Assembly (NCBI GenBank): GCA_965656605.1
Contig: CBFHLC010000007.1
Location: 1 to 61,111, forward strand
Reading direction: 5' to 3'
Length of the DNA stretch: 61,111 nucleotides
Source of the DNA: Litorivicinus sp965656605
Lineage (GTDB): Bacteria; Pseudomonadota; Gammaproteobacteria; Pseudomonadales; Litorivicinaceae
Of this stretch, positions 8,076-17,103 are shown in pieces. Position numbers and translations under genes: made by a program. Positions within the stretch are counted from its first letter, which is position 1, and every line of letters starts with the position of its first letter. The notes below the pieces were generated by a model. That model was not told the DNA's origin and made no database searches. It was given only the letters and a program-made list of their open reading frames with translations.

Positions 8076-8774
8076 CTATTCGTCAAGAAAGTCATCGGCG
8101 CCGGCGGCTGCGCCATCGTTTATCAAATAGTCCCGGCGATCAAAATACGCATTACGCACCGCTGTGTAACGATCGCCAATCAAAAAACGCTCTGCAGCCA
8201 ATAATGATTCGCGCGTATCGACGACGTCTAAGACTCGAGTAGGCAGTCGGTGACTACTAGGATTCAAGTGATCGATGGCGTCAAGCTGAGCATCCACACT
8301 GAATCGTCCTGCCGCGTCGCGCAGCGTTGAAGGGCCTAACAACGGCAACATCAAATAAGGCCCAGACTCAACACCCCAATACGCAAGGGTCTGACCAAAG
8401 TCCTCTTTTTGCTGCTGCAATCCAAACGCCGTACTGACGTCAATTAGACCGTACAAACCAAAAGTGGCGTTGAACACAAAGCGTCCGAGCCCGGTGGCGG
8501 CCTTGTCTGGATTGCCCTGCAATACCGAATTCACAAAACTGGGAATCTCGGACAGCGTCGAGAACAGGTTACCCACCGCACTGCGTCCCAGACTAGGAAC
8601 CGCCGCCTGATAGCCTTGCGCCAAGGGCCTTAGTACCAGAGTGTCGACCCTGTCATTGAAGGCGAAGACCTTTCGGTTAGTGGCTTCCCACGGATCGGGT
8701 TCGGCCGCGACGCTTGCACAGGGGGCAGCCAACAGAGCAGCTGCACAAATAACACGTAAGTTCATGGGCTGCAT
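8076..8774 (-). CDS. mlaA: MlaA (VacJ) outer-membrane lipid asymmetry protein
   Basis: MlaA removes mislocalised phospholipid from the outer leaflet of the outer membrane and passes it to MlaC. The mature part opens with the classic DPWEATNRKVFAFND and includes GRFVFNATFGLYGLIDVS and the GPYLMLPLLGPS stretch. A signal peptide is clear, but the only Cys near its end sits in LLAAPCAS, which is not a standard lipobox (Leu-Ala/Ser-Gly-Cys), so lipidation is uncertain. ATG at 8774; an alternative ATG lies three codons in. The mlaBCDEF genes are not in this window. hrpA lies 26 bases upstream on the same strand. Confidence 0.94.
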   Translation of the reverse strand: MQPMNLRVICAAALLAAPCASVAAEPDPWEATNRKVFAFNDRVDTLVLRPLAQGYQAAVPSLGRSAVGNLFSTLSEIPSFVNSVLQGNPDKAATGLGRFVFNATFGLYGLIDVSTAFGLQQQKEDFGQTLAYWGVESGPYLMLPLLGPSTLRDAAGRFSVDAQLDAIDHLNPSSHRLPTRVLDVVDTRESLLAAERFLIGDRYTAVRNAYFDRRDYLINDGAAAGADDFLDE

Positions 8775-8800
8775 AATACGCCTGACTTGGTAAAAATAAA

Positions 8801-11800
8801 CTAGGACACCCGTTGGGTACGCAAATCAGTCAGCAACTGGTTAATGCGTTTCGGTGACACCTTGCCTTGAGTGCCCAGATGCTGGGCAAACAGGCTAATC
8901 CGGTATTCCTCGAGCAACCATCGAACACCAGCGACCCCAGGGTGACTTGGCGGCAGCGGATAGTCACTCCAATAGGGCTCGAGCGCCTTGTGAAAGGCTT
9001 GTAGCTCTCGTCTGGCTTGGGCGTCGAAATCGAACCGTCCGCCAGCCCGTTCAAGCCGCGACTCAATTGCACCCAAATACACGGGGAATCGCAATAATTG
9101 GGTGACTGGAGTCCGTTCAATAAACTCGGGATTCAGCAGACTGCTCAGCTGGGCGTTAATGTCCTGCGCAATCGGCGCCCACGCCAGCGGTGCTCCCTTG
9201 AGGCGCTTGCCGACTGCTTGAGCAGCCTTAAGAACCTTGAGCAACTCTGCCGCATGAGCCTCAGCCAGCTCAACCACCGACGCCCGTCCGCGCTGTATTC
9301 CCTGATCAAATTCGGCATCACTGCGAGGTATTCCATCCGGGAAACAGGCGCGCTCAATACTAATCCGAATCCACTGCTCGGAGGCATCTGGGCTGAGCTT
9401 GCGAGGGGCCGCTAACAAATCCAACTGCTTGGCCAAGGCCCCCTGACGTAACAGGCGAGCTTGGGTCGCAAGGCGTTCGCGGGCCAGCTTCAATACGCCT
9501 TGCCGATGCAGCCTCTCGGCCTCGATCGGATCATCTAAATGACGCACCTGAACGCCGCCCTCGACCGGTGCCAATACGGGAATCAGTGATAGGGATAAGC
9601 CATCCCGCTCCAGCGTTTCGCGCTGGGGTAACTCCCCCACCTGCCATGCTTTATGAACGGGCTGCTGAGCAACAGGCTCGGACAGGTCTGCCTCAACCTT
9701 CAGATCCCGCTGCAACGTCGCCAGATCACGCGACTGCGCGATCACCTGACCGTGTGGATCCGTCACACGCACGTTCATACGGTAATAAGTATCCAGGGCA
9801 TTCAAATCAAACAGGCTGATATCGAATGGCGCACCAAGACGACGGGTAATCGCCCTGCCCAACTGCTCGAGCAGATCGCCCTGACGCCACACCAAGGTTT
9901 GGCTAATCGCCCGAGCAAAGTCAGGCAACGGCACCAGCTGGCGACGAGACGCCTTGGGCAGAGTTCGCAGCATCGCTTCGACTTTTTCGACCAATAAGCC
10001 CGGCACCAACCAGTCGATGACCACGGGGTTGAGCACGTGCAGCGCAGCCTGGGGCACCAAAACGGACACCCCATCATGATCGGTACCCGGGTTAAATTCG
10101 TATTGCAGGGCAAAACTATTGCCCGATACTTCTAAATGATCCGGATAGGCAGCCAGATCTAAGTCGTTGTCTTCTCGCAGCACATCGGCCTGGGCCATGA
10201 ATAAGAAGCGCGGATGGTCGCGCTCTACGCGGCGGCGCCAGCGCTCAAAGGCACGAGCATCAATAATCTCTGACGGCAAGCGTTGATCGTAGAATTCGAA
10301 CAGCCGCTGATCATCCAACAAATCCCGCCGGCGTTCGCGAGCTTCAAGATCCAACACCTTGGCTACTTCGTCCAGGTTGTTCTGTAGAAAGCCACCCTGA
10401 GTCTTTAACTCACCTTGGCATAGACCGTCGCGAATCAGTAGTTCACGGGCTTTGATCGGCAGGCGCTTGGCAAAACCCACCGCCCGCTTGCCCACCACTG
10501 GCAAACCAAACAACGTTCCCCGCTCGTGCACCATGATCTGACCTTGACGCTTACTCCAATGAGGATCGCCATGGGTATACTTGATCAATTTCTGAGCCAC
10601 CGTCTCGATCCACTCGGGCTCTATTTTCGCCACTGTTCGAGCAAATAGCCTTGAGGTCTCGGTCAGCTCGGCAGCAACGACCCATTTCGGACGCCCTTTT
10701 GCCTGCCGGCCTGGGTGCAGTTGGAATCGAGTATCGCGGCAGCCCCGGTAATCCTGCTCGTCACGCAAACCCACGCTTCCGATAAATCCGGTCAAGACGG
10801 CCTGATGCACACCGCGATAATCCGCAGGCTCGGTATTCAGGCGAGCAGAGTCCTTGATCGCTAGCCACAACTGACGGTGGATCTCGCGCCACTCACGCAC
10901 CCGTAGGTGATGCAGGAACTGACTTTGGCACCAGCGCTTAAACGCACTGGAACCCAACTCTTGACGTTGTTTCTCGATGCGTTCCCACAGGGCATGGATG
11001 GTCAAAAAATCAGACTTTTCATCTGCTCCGTTTGCATGGGCTAAATCCGCCGCCTCTTGGGCTTGGCGCGGACGTTCACGAGGATCCTGAACACTCAAAA
11101 AACTTGCGACCGATAGCATTTCTGCCACGCATTGATGGTCACGACCGGCCAGCACAATTCGACCCAGTTTCGGATCAATCGGCAGGCGAGCTAACTCTCG
11201 GCCCAGCGGGGTGAGTATTCGACGATCATCAATCGCATCGATGTCCTCGAGCAGACGATATCCGTCGGTGACGTAGCGACGATCCGGCGGATCGATAAAG
11301 GGAAACTTCGAGATATCGCCCAGCTTCAGATCCAGCATCTGCAAAATGACGCTGGCTAAATTGGTTCGCTGCAACTCGGGCTCGGTAAATTCCCGCCGGC
11401 CTTCAAAGTCTTCTTGGGCGAATAGTCGAATGCAGATACCCGGTTCTAGTCGGCCACAGCGCCCTTTTCGCTGATTGGCACTGGCCTGACTGATCGCCTC
11501 AACGGGCAGCCGCTGTACTTTCGAGCGGTAGCTGTAGCGCGACATGCGAGCCAGGCCTGAATCAATCACATAGCGAATGCCGGGGACCGTCAGCGAGGTC
11601 TCGGCCACATTAGTCGCCAGCACAATACGTTGCGGGCCACCGGTGGGATTGAAAATGCGTTGTTGCTCGCCCGCGGACAGCCGCGCGTACAAGGGCAACA
11701 CGTCGAGATTGGCCAAATTCGATCGACGCAGCGCCTCGGCGGCACCGCGAATTTCGCGCTCGCCCGGCAAGAATACCAGTACATCACCGTGGCGCTTATT

Positions 11801-12475
11801 GGCATTAGCATCAACGCTGCGCAGCTCTTCAACCGCGCTCACGATGCCGCGATACAGCGGAATGTCGTCATCAACGTTCTCGATCGGACGATAGCGAACT
11901 TCGACCGGGAAGGTGCGCCCTTCTACGCTCACCACAGGCGCATCGCTGAAGTGGCTGCTGAACTTTTCATAATTAATGGTGGCCGAGGTGATGATGACTT
12001 TCAGATCTCGGCGTTTCGAAATGAGGCGTTTTAAGTAGCCCAACAAGAAATCAATGTTCAGGCCACGTTCGTGGGCCTCGTCGATGATGATGGTGTCATA
12101 TTTGTTGAGCCATTTATCGCCGCGGGTCTCGGCCAGCAACATCCCGTCAGTTAACAGCTTTACCCGAGTATCTTTGCTGACTTGGTCTTGAAAACGAACC
12201 TTGTATCCGACCAGCTCACCCAATTGCGTTTGGGTCTCTTGGGCAATTCGCGCCGCCACACTGCGCGCAGCCAATCGTCTGGGTTGAGTGTGGGCAATCA
12301 TGCCCTTTTCACCCAGCCCCATCGCTAGGCAAATTTTCGGCAACTGAGTGGTTTTACCCGACCCCGTATCACCGACCACGATAACCACCTGGTTTTCTTG
12401 AATGGCCCGAGCGATATCGTCGACACGCTGGGATACCGGCAAATCCGGCGGGAAGGAAAGGTTGGGGGTGCTCAT
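8801..12475 (-). CDS. hrpA: ATP-dependent RNA helicase HrpA
   Basis: A 1224-residue DEAH-box helicase; bacterial HrpA rescues stalled ribosomes on mRNA. Walker A is GDTGSGKT (35-42), the DEAH box is at 132-135 (IDEAHERGLN), motif III SAT lies in KVIITSATINYEKF, and motif VI is SANQRKGRCGRLEPG. After the helicase core come a HA2-like domain, an OB-fold region and the long HrpA-specific C-terminal tail. The ATG at 12475 lies 15 bases after the fadD stop, so fadD-hrpA-mlaA may be one transcript. Full length for the family. Confidence 0.96.
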   Translation of the reverse strand: MSTPNLSFPPDLPVSQRVDDIARAIQENQVVIVVGDTGSGKTTQLPKICLAMGLGEKGMIAHTQPRRLAARSVAARIAQETQTQLGELVGYKVRFQDQVSKDTRVKLLTDGMLLAETRGDKWLNKYDTIIIDEAHERGLNIDFLLGYLKRLISKRRDLKVIITSATINYEKFSSHFSDAPVVSVEGRTFPVEVRYRPIENVDDDIPLYRGIVSAVEELRSVDANANKRHGDVLVFLPGEREIRGAAEALRRSNLANLDVLPLYARLSAGEQQRIFNPTGGPQRIVLATNVAETSLTVPGIRYVIDSGLARMSRYSYRSKVQRLPVEAISQASANQRKGRCGRLEPGICIRLFAQEDFEGRREFTEPELQRTNLASVILQMLDLKLGDISKFPFIDPPDRRYVTDGYRLLEDIDAIDDRRILTPLGRELARLPIDPKLGRIVLAGRDHQCVAEMLSVASFLSVQDPRERPRQAQEAADLAHANGADEKSDFLTIHALWERIEKQRQELGSSAFKRWCQSQFLHHLRVREWREIHRQLWLAIKDSARLNTEPADYRGVHQAVLTGFIGSVGLRDEQDYRGCRDTRFQLHPGRQAKGRPKWVVAAELTETSRLFARTVAKIEPEWIETVAQKLIKYTHGDPHWSKRQGQIMVHERGTLFGLPVVGKRAVGFAKRLPIKARELLIRDGLCQGELKTQGGFLQNNLDEVAKVLDLEARERRRDLLDDQRLFEFYDQRLPSEIIDARAFERWRRRVERDHPRFLFMAQADVLREDNDLDLAAYPDHLEVSGNSFALQYEFNPGTDHDGVSVLVPQAALHVLNPVVIDWLVPGLLVEKVEAMLRTLPKASRRQLVPLPDFARAISQTLVWRQGDLLEQLGRAITRRLGAPFDISLFDLNALDTYYRMNVRVTDPHGQVIAQSRDLATLQRDLKVEADLSEPVAQQPVHKAWQVGELPQRETLERDGLSLSLIPVLAPVEGGVQVRHLDDPIEAERLHRQGVLKLARERLATQARLLRQGALAKQLDLLAAPRKLSPDASEQWIRISIERACFPDGIPRSDAEFDQGIQRGRASVVELAEAHAAELLKVLKAAQAVGKRLKGAPLAWAPIAQDINAQLSSLLNPEFIERTPVTQLLRFPVYLGAIESRLERAGGRFDFDAQARRELQAFHKALEPYWSDYPLPPSHPGVAGVRWLLEEYRISLFAQHLGTQGKVSPKRINQLLTDLRTQRVS

Positions 12476-12490
12476 TACACCCCCGTCAGG

Positions 12491-14116
12491 CTAGCGCAGT
12501 GCCCGTCGTAGGACTTTACCGACGTTGGTTTTAGGCAATTCATCACGGAATTCAAAGGCTCTGGGTACCTTGTAACCGGTAAGCCGCTCGCGGCACCATT
12601 CTTCAAGTTCATCAACAGTGACTTCGTTATCCAAGACCAAAAACGCCTTGACCGATTCACCCTGAGTTTCATCCGGAACGCCGACAACGGCGGACTCCAA
12701 AACGCTGGGATGCGAGGCTAGCACATCTTCGACTTCGTTCGGATAGACATTGAAGCCGGACACCAAAATCATGTCTTTCTTGCGATCGACAATCTTGAAA
12801 TACCCGTCTTCTTGTTCCGTCGCCATATCCCCAGTCAAAAAGAACCCGTCCGCAGTCATCACATCGGCGGTTGCATCGTCACGCTGCCAGTAGCCGCGCA
12901 TGACTTGCGGGCCACGAACGGCCAACTCGCCAACGGCTCCGACGGGCAAGCTTTGACCTTGCTCGTCCAACACCTGAACCTGAGTGTCGGCCAAAGGCGT
13001 GCCGATTGTGCCAATTTGAATGCCCTCTAAGGGGTTCACACAGACCACGGGGCTGGTTTCAGTCAGCCCGTAACCCTCGCAGATCGAGCACCCTGTCACT
13101 TGATCCCATTCCTCTGCTGCAGCCCGGGTCAATGCCATACCGCCGGAGACAGTCAGAAACAGACGAGAAAAATCCAAAGCTCGGAACCGAGGCTGCTTTA
13201 GCAAACCAATAAACAGCGTATTTAGGCCGATAAAAATATCGCAGGGGTTCTTTTCCAACACGCCCATGAACGTCGGCATGTCACGCGGGTTGGTGATCAG
13301 AACCGATTTAGCTCCGCACTTGAATAACCACATCATGTGACCGACGAACGCGAACACGTGATAGAGCGGCAACGGGGCAATGGCGACCATGCCCGGTTTG
13401 ATCTTGCCCTCGAACATCTGATCAATCTGGGTCATGTTGGCGAGCACATTGCGATGGGTCAGGATCGCACCCTTTGATACACCGGTCGTACCGCCGGTGT
13501 ACTGCAGAGCAATAATGTCATCATGCCCAGGCGTCGCCATTTCAAATTTTTCGTCTGTGCGGGCTAACAACTCTGTCAGCTTAAAATGTCCGGGCAGCGT
13601 GTAGGCCGGGACCATTTTTTTGAGGTATTTGACGGCCAAATTCAGCAACAACCGCTTAGGTTGGGGCATGACGTCGGCCAACTCAGTGACGATCACGGTG
13701 TTTAGATTGATGTCACTACCGCAGGCCTCAACAGTTTCGGCCATGTTGGCTAACACCAAGATACCGACGGCACCGCTGTCATTGAGCTGGTGGGTCAACT
13801 CGCGCGGGGTATACAGCGGATTCACGTTGACCAAGACCGCACCGATACGCATCAACGCCAAAGCAAAAATCGGGTACTGCAACGTGTTAGGTAACATCAC
13901 CGCAAAACGATCACCGGCTTTGACGCCTCGCTCTTTTTGCAACCACGCTGCTAGCCGATTGGATTGATCACTCAATTGTCGGTAGGTCAGCTGAACACCG
14001 AAATTCTGAAAAGCAGGCTGGTCTGCGAATTTATCGACCGCCTGATTAAACACCTCCAAGGCGCTGGGTATCGATTCAAGGTTTAACGTGGGTGCAGGTG
14101 CATTAGCGAATTGCAA
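12491..14116 (-). CDS. fadD: Long-chain fatty acid--CoA ligase (FadD-like)
   Basis: Activates fatty acids to acyl-CoA via acyl-AMP at the inner face of the membrane. 541 residues of the ANL superfamily: P-loop YTGGTTGVSKG (206-216), GYGLTETSPVV, the hinge TGDMATEQEDGYFKIVDRKKDMI, and the C-terminal catalytic Lys in PKTNVGKVLRR. Start is TTG at 14116; no ATG precedes the conserved start, and the ribosome site is weak. Shorter at the N-terminus than E. coli FadD by about 20 residues. hrpA follows 15 bases downstream. The choice of fadD over a paralogue such as fadD2 is by similarity only. Confidence 0.88.
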   Translation of the reverse strand: MQFANAPAPTLNLESIPSALEVFNQAVDKFADQPAFQNFGVQLTYRQLSDQSNRLAAWLQKERGVKAGDRFAVMLPNTLQYPIFALALMRIGAVLVNVNPLYTPRELTHQLNDSGAVGILVLANMAETVEACGSDINLNTVIVTELADVMPQPKRLLLNLAVKYLKKMVPAYTLPGHFKLTELLARTDEKFEMATPGHDDIIALQYTGGTTGVSKGAILTHRNVLANMTQIDQMFEGKIKPGMVAIAPLPLYHVFAFVGHMMWLFKCGAKSVLITNPRDMPTFMGVLEKNPCDIFIGLNTLFIGLLKQPRFRALDFSRLFLTVSGGMALTRAAAEEWDQVTGCSICEGYGLTETSPVVCVNPLEGIQIGTIGTPLADTQVQVLDEQGQSLPVGAVGELAVRGPQVMRGYWQRDDATADVMTADGFFLTGDMATEQEDGYFKIVDRKKDMILVSGFNVYPNEVEDVLASHPSVLESAVVGVPDETQGESVKAFLVLDNEVTVDELEEWCRERLTGYKVPRAFEFRDELPKTNVGKVLRRALR

Positions 14117-14180
14117 AGCGAGGCCCTATGGTTATTTTTGTATTGCTTCGACTTTAGTTGATGCGGACCTGCGGGAGCAA

Positions 14181-14936
14181 CTATTTCCACTCACCATCGG
14201 TCAAGACACAGACTTTATGCTTGGGAATTTCATCCCAACTTTCGTTATCGGTGAGCGGGTCTGTTGCCACGACACTGACCACATCGTTGGGCGTCGTGAC
14301 CTGTGCAAAGTCGACGGTCATATCGGCGTCTTGCAAGCGAGCTGCGCCAAAAGGCGCACGACGAGTAATGCTGACCAGCTTGGTGGTACGCCAGCAATAA
14401 ATAGAGCGCCCGTCGGTCAAGACCAGGTTACAAACACCCAATTGGCTGAGTCGCTTGGCGACTCGTCCAAACACCGCTCGAATGCGAGAGGGTCGTGGCA
14501 CACTCTGTGCATCTAATTGAGCCAGCAGATAACAAAACGCATGTTCTGAATCTGTGGTCCCGATTGGCTTGAATCGACCCAAGGGAAGTTTCTTGACGCC
14601 CGGAAGCTGGCCGTTATGCGCAAAGGTGAAATGGCGCCCATGCAGTTCTCGATGAAACGGGTGGGTGTTCTCTAGGTTGACGGCACCCGCATTGGCCTGA
14701 CGCACATGGGCAATCACGGCCTTGCTGCGAATGGGTAGGCGCTCGACCAGGCGGGCCACGGGCGAGTCACAACTGGCGTCAACATCACGGAACTCTTGGA
14801 TGCCCTTGCCGTGATAAAACACCACCCCAAAGCCATCTCGGTGCGGTCCAACTGCGCCACCCCGAACTGCCAATCCACTAAAACTAAACCGTATATCGGT
14901 CGGCGTATTGGCACTCATCGCCAGTAACTCACACAC
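14181..14936 (-). CDS. Class II glutamine amidotransferase (YafJ-like)
   Basis: A 251-residue stand-alone Ntn-hydrolase glutaminase domain of the YafJ/GAT type. After GTG (14936) the second residue is the nucleophile Cys, in the order M-C-E-L-L-A-M, exposed on removal of Met1. RDGFGVVFY, the FAHNGQLPG glutamine-site loop, and the GTTDSEHAFCYLL segment are typical. No synthase domain is fused or adjacent, so the ammonia acceptor is unknown. The stop of the barrel-like gene lies four bases upstream; a run-on transcript from it is likely. Confidence 0.9.
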   Translation of the reverse strand: MCELLAMSANTPTDIRFSFSGLAVRGGAVGPHRDGFGVVFYHGKGIQEFRDVDASCDSPVARLVERLPIRSKAVIAHVRQANAGAVNLENTHPFHRELHGRHFTFAHNGQLPGVKKLPLGRFKPIGTTDSEHAFCYLLAQLDAQSVPRPSRIRAVFGRVAKRLSQLGVCNLVLTDGRSIYCWRTTKLVSITRRAPFGAARLQDADMTVDFAQVTTPNDVVSVVATDPLTDNESWDEIPKHKVCVLTDGEWK

Positions 14937-14940
14937 TCAA

Positions 14941-16017
14941 CTACCATCCCCAATTGACGACTAACTGCGTGTCCCCACGGAAATGATCCAAGCCCACCCG
15001 CCAAGCATTGCGCGCGTTGCGATTTCCCAATCCAACCGAGACGAAGCTGCCCTGCTGATCGGGCAACGAGGTGACAGCTTGCCACTGATCGTTTAAGCCG
15101 ACCATGCCTACGGTTGAATTTTGACTGCGCTCGAGTCCCATCGAGACGTCCCAGCTAATTCCCCAAGAGCGTTGCTGATGGCGCCACCCCACCGCCTTGG
15201 ATAAGGTTTGATTCTGCCAGGCGGACAAGTCTAAACCGTCCACCTGACGGGCGGCCTCATCCGAGAATTGCTGACTGATTCGGGCAAACATTCCAGACTG
15301 ATCTCGCGTAAACCACGCATCGAAGCCTGCGCCATACCAATGCGATTGAGCGCCTTCGCGCTCCCCCGCGCCAAGGCTCGCCATCCACGACATTCTCCAC
15401 ATTCCCTGCTGCCAGCTCTGTCCGGTGACCATATCCAAACGAGTCCGGGGCGTATCGCCGACTTCTTCCTGAGTTAAGTTCAGGCTGACGGGTATCTGGG
15501 TAGGTAACGCCAGTGACAGCTGCTGCGCGTCCTCACCACTGCGCATCTCCCATCCAAGGCGCTGACTGACCAATCGATCAAAGGTGTAGCTGATGCGCCG
15601 AGCATCGCGATCTAACTGCTGCTGAATACTCTGCATGACCGGCTGGGGGTTGATGTTCACTTGGGTGATTTGAGTGACCGACCCTGAGCTGGTCAACGGC
15701 GTTGAGATGCCGCCGGATGCGTTGTTGAAGATGTCAAACTGATCATAGGACTGTTGTGACACCGTCAACCCTTGGGACGAATCGATGTCCAGCACGCACT
15801 GCAAAGCGGGAGCGCAGGCAATGCTGTCCGGTGCACCATCAATCTCGTAGTAAAGGGTGAAAGCTTCGGGCGTCGGCCCGTGACTGTCGTGGCGAGTCAC
15901 CATCACCCGAAACCCAGTAATTGAGTCGGCATCGGCATAGTGTTGCGAGATGTGCAAAGCGTCTGCGTGAGTCATTGTGCTGAACAACATTGCTAACATT
16001 GTGAACGTCTTTTTCAT
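14941..16017 (-). CDS. Unknown secreted protein, probable outer-membrane beta-barrel
   Basis: 358 residues with a clear signal peptide (MKKTFTMLAMLFSTMTHADA). The first third has two Cys close together (ACAPALQC), which may form a disulfide, and a Ser/Thr-rich stretch. From about residue 150 there are alternating polar/hydrophobic strands rich in Trp, Gly and Gln (for example WRMSWMASLGAG, HWYGAGFDAWF, WGISWDVSMGLE), and it ends in a terminal aromatic (VNWGW), as many barrels recognised by BAM do. I recognise no family. A strong GGAGGAGATC ribosome site precedes ATG 16017. It is divergent from a lipoprotein-kinase pair. Confidence 0.7.
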   Translation of the reverse strand: MKKTFTMLAMLFSTMTHADALHISQHYADADSITGFRVMVTRHDSHGPTPEAFTLYYEIDGAPDSIACAPALQCVLDIDSSQGLTVSQQSYDQFDIFNNASGGISTPLTSSGSVTQITQVNINPQPVMQSIQQQLDRDARRISYTFDRLVSQRLGWEMRSGEDAQQLSLALPTQIPVSLNLTQEEVGDTPRTRLDMVTGQSWQQGMWRMSWMASLGAGEREGAQSHWYGAGFDAWFTRDQSGMFARISQQFSDEAARQVDGLDLSAWQNQTLSKAVGWRHQQRSWGISWDVSMGLERSQNSTVGMVGLNDQWQAVTSLPDQQGSFVSVGLGNRNARNAWRVGLDHFRGDTQLVVNWGW

Positions 16018-16170
16018 CCTGATCTCCTCCGTGGAATGTGGTTTTTTACGCCAGCTCTCTGCGCCCTACCTCGAGCTATGGTGCGTGGCACTGCAGGACA
16101 AATCCCCATCGGACGAGGTGCAAAGGTTTGAGGCGCGGCATTCTGATCCGCACCAACCTAAGGAGGATGT
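16018..16170. promoter_or_regulatory. Divergent intergenic region between barrel-like and lipoprotein genes
   Basis: 153 bases with no gene. It holds ribosome sites at both ends (GGAG-rich for the minus-strand gene, AAGGAGG at 16160-16166 for the plus-strand gene) and must carry both promoters. I see no convincing operator or riboswitch fold. Confidence 0.45.
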
Positions 16171-17103
16171 ATGAGGTCAGTTGTTGTACTGCTATGCGCC
16201 AGCGTGGCCAGCGGCTGTAGCACCCTTCAGCCACCGCAAGGCCCCTGCCAGCTACCCGACCAGACCCATACCATTGGAAATCAGACCTGGCGAAGTGCAG
16301 GCGCACGGACTTGGGATGAACAAGCTGAATGCCTGGCTCAGGGCGGTGCTTTTTCGACCAGCGCCAATAGCCTGCAGCAGGCACGCATTGAACACCGCGC
16401 TTCCCACGGCGAGGCTTCCGCAATGCATCAGCTAGGCCTGTGGGCGTTGCAAGCAGATCCGCCGAGGTATGCCCAAGCCAACACACACTTCAAGACAGCG
16501 TGGCAGTTAGGCCATGGCGAGTCGGCATGGTTTCTGGCTCGTATGGCGCGCTATGGGCAGGGTCAGGCGCCAGATCCGCTTGCAGCCAGCAATTGGATGC
16601 AGCGTGCCGCAGGCGACATCACTTTGGTCGCCAAACTCGCGTTAGACAAAGCCGAAATCAGAAGCCGCCACTTGACTCAGACCGTTGAGAATCTGCGTGG
16701 CGAGCTGGCCAAAACTCGGCTCTCCCTGAATACCATCGAGATCCCTAAGACCCGATTGTTTCGCTTTGATCTGGGCGGTAGTGGCGGTTGCGGAACAGAC
16801 CTGGACTGGCAAGCCTTTGGGTCCTCGGCCATGGGCTTGAGCTTGGCGATGGATGCCTTTGAGCGCGACTACGCCGATCAAGGTTGGTTATGGCTGGATG
16901 CAGAACGCCTGTCCGACCCCCTTCAGTTGCAGGTTATTGCGGAAATCCTAGAACGCAGCGATGCCTCCATTATGGCCAGCGGGCTGCCAGAACCCGAGCA
17001 CAGCTTTGGCGGTGCGCGGTTGTATCAAGCACACGCCTACCCCGGCCGAGCCTTTCGCATCGGACCTAACACACTGATGTGGGATTGCGATGCAGCCTCA
17101 TGA
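16171..17103 (+). CDS. Lipoprotein with Sel1/TPR-like repeats
   Basis: A 310-residue protein with a signal peptide ending VASGCS, so Cys16 is the likely lipidated residue. Residues about 70-150 contain helical repeat units with the pattern of Sel1 repeats (MHQLGLWALQ, GHGESAWFLARMARYGQG, AASNWMQRAAG). A coiled segment around 165-190 leads to a C-terminal domain of about 100 residues with Cys in GGSGGCGTD and WDCDAAS that I do not recognise. AAGGAGG stands four bases before ATG. Its 3' end overlaps the kinase gene by 14 bases, so the two are made together. Function unknown. Confidence 0.75.
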   Translation: MRSVVVLLCASVASGCSTLQPPQGPCQLPDQTHTIGNQTWRSAGARTWDEQAECLAQGGAFSTSANSLQQARIEHRASHGEASAMHQLGLWALQADPPRYAQANTHFKTAWQLGHGESAWFLARMARYGQGQAPDPLAASNWMQRAAGDITLVAKLALDKAEIRSRHLTQTVENLRGELAKTRLSLNTIEIPKTRLFRFDLGGSGGCGTDLDWQAFGSSAMGLSLAMDAFERDYADQGWLWLDAERLSDPLQLQVIAEILERSDASIMASGLPEPEHSFGGARLYQAHAYPGRAFRIGPNTLMWDCDAAS

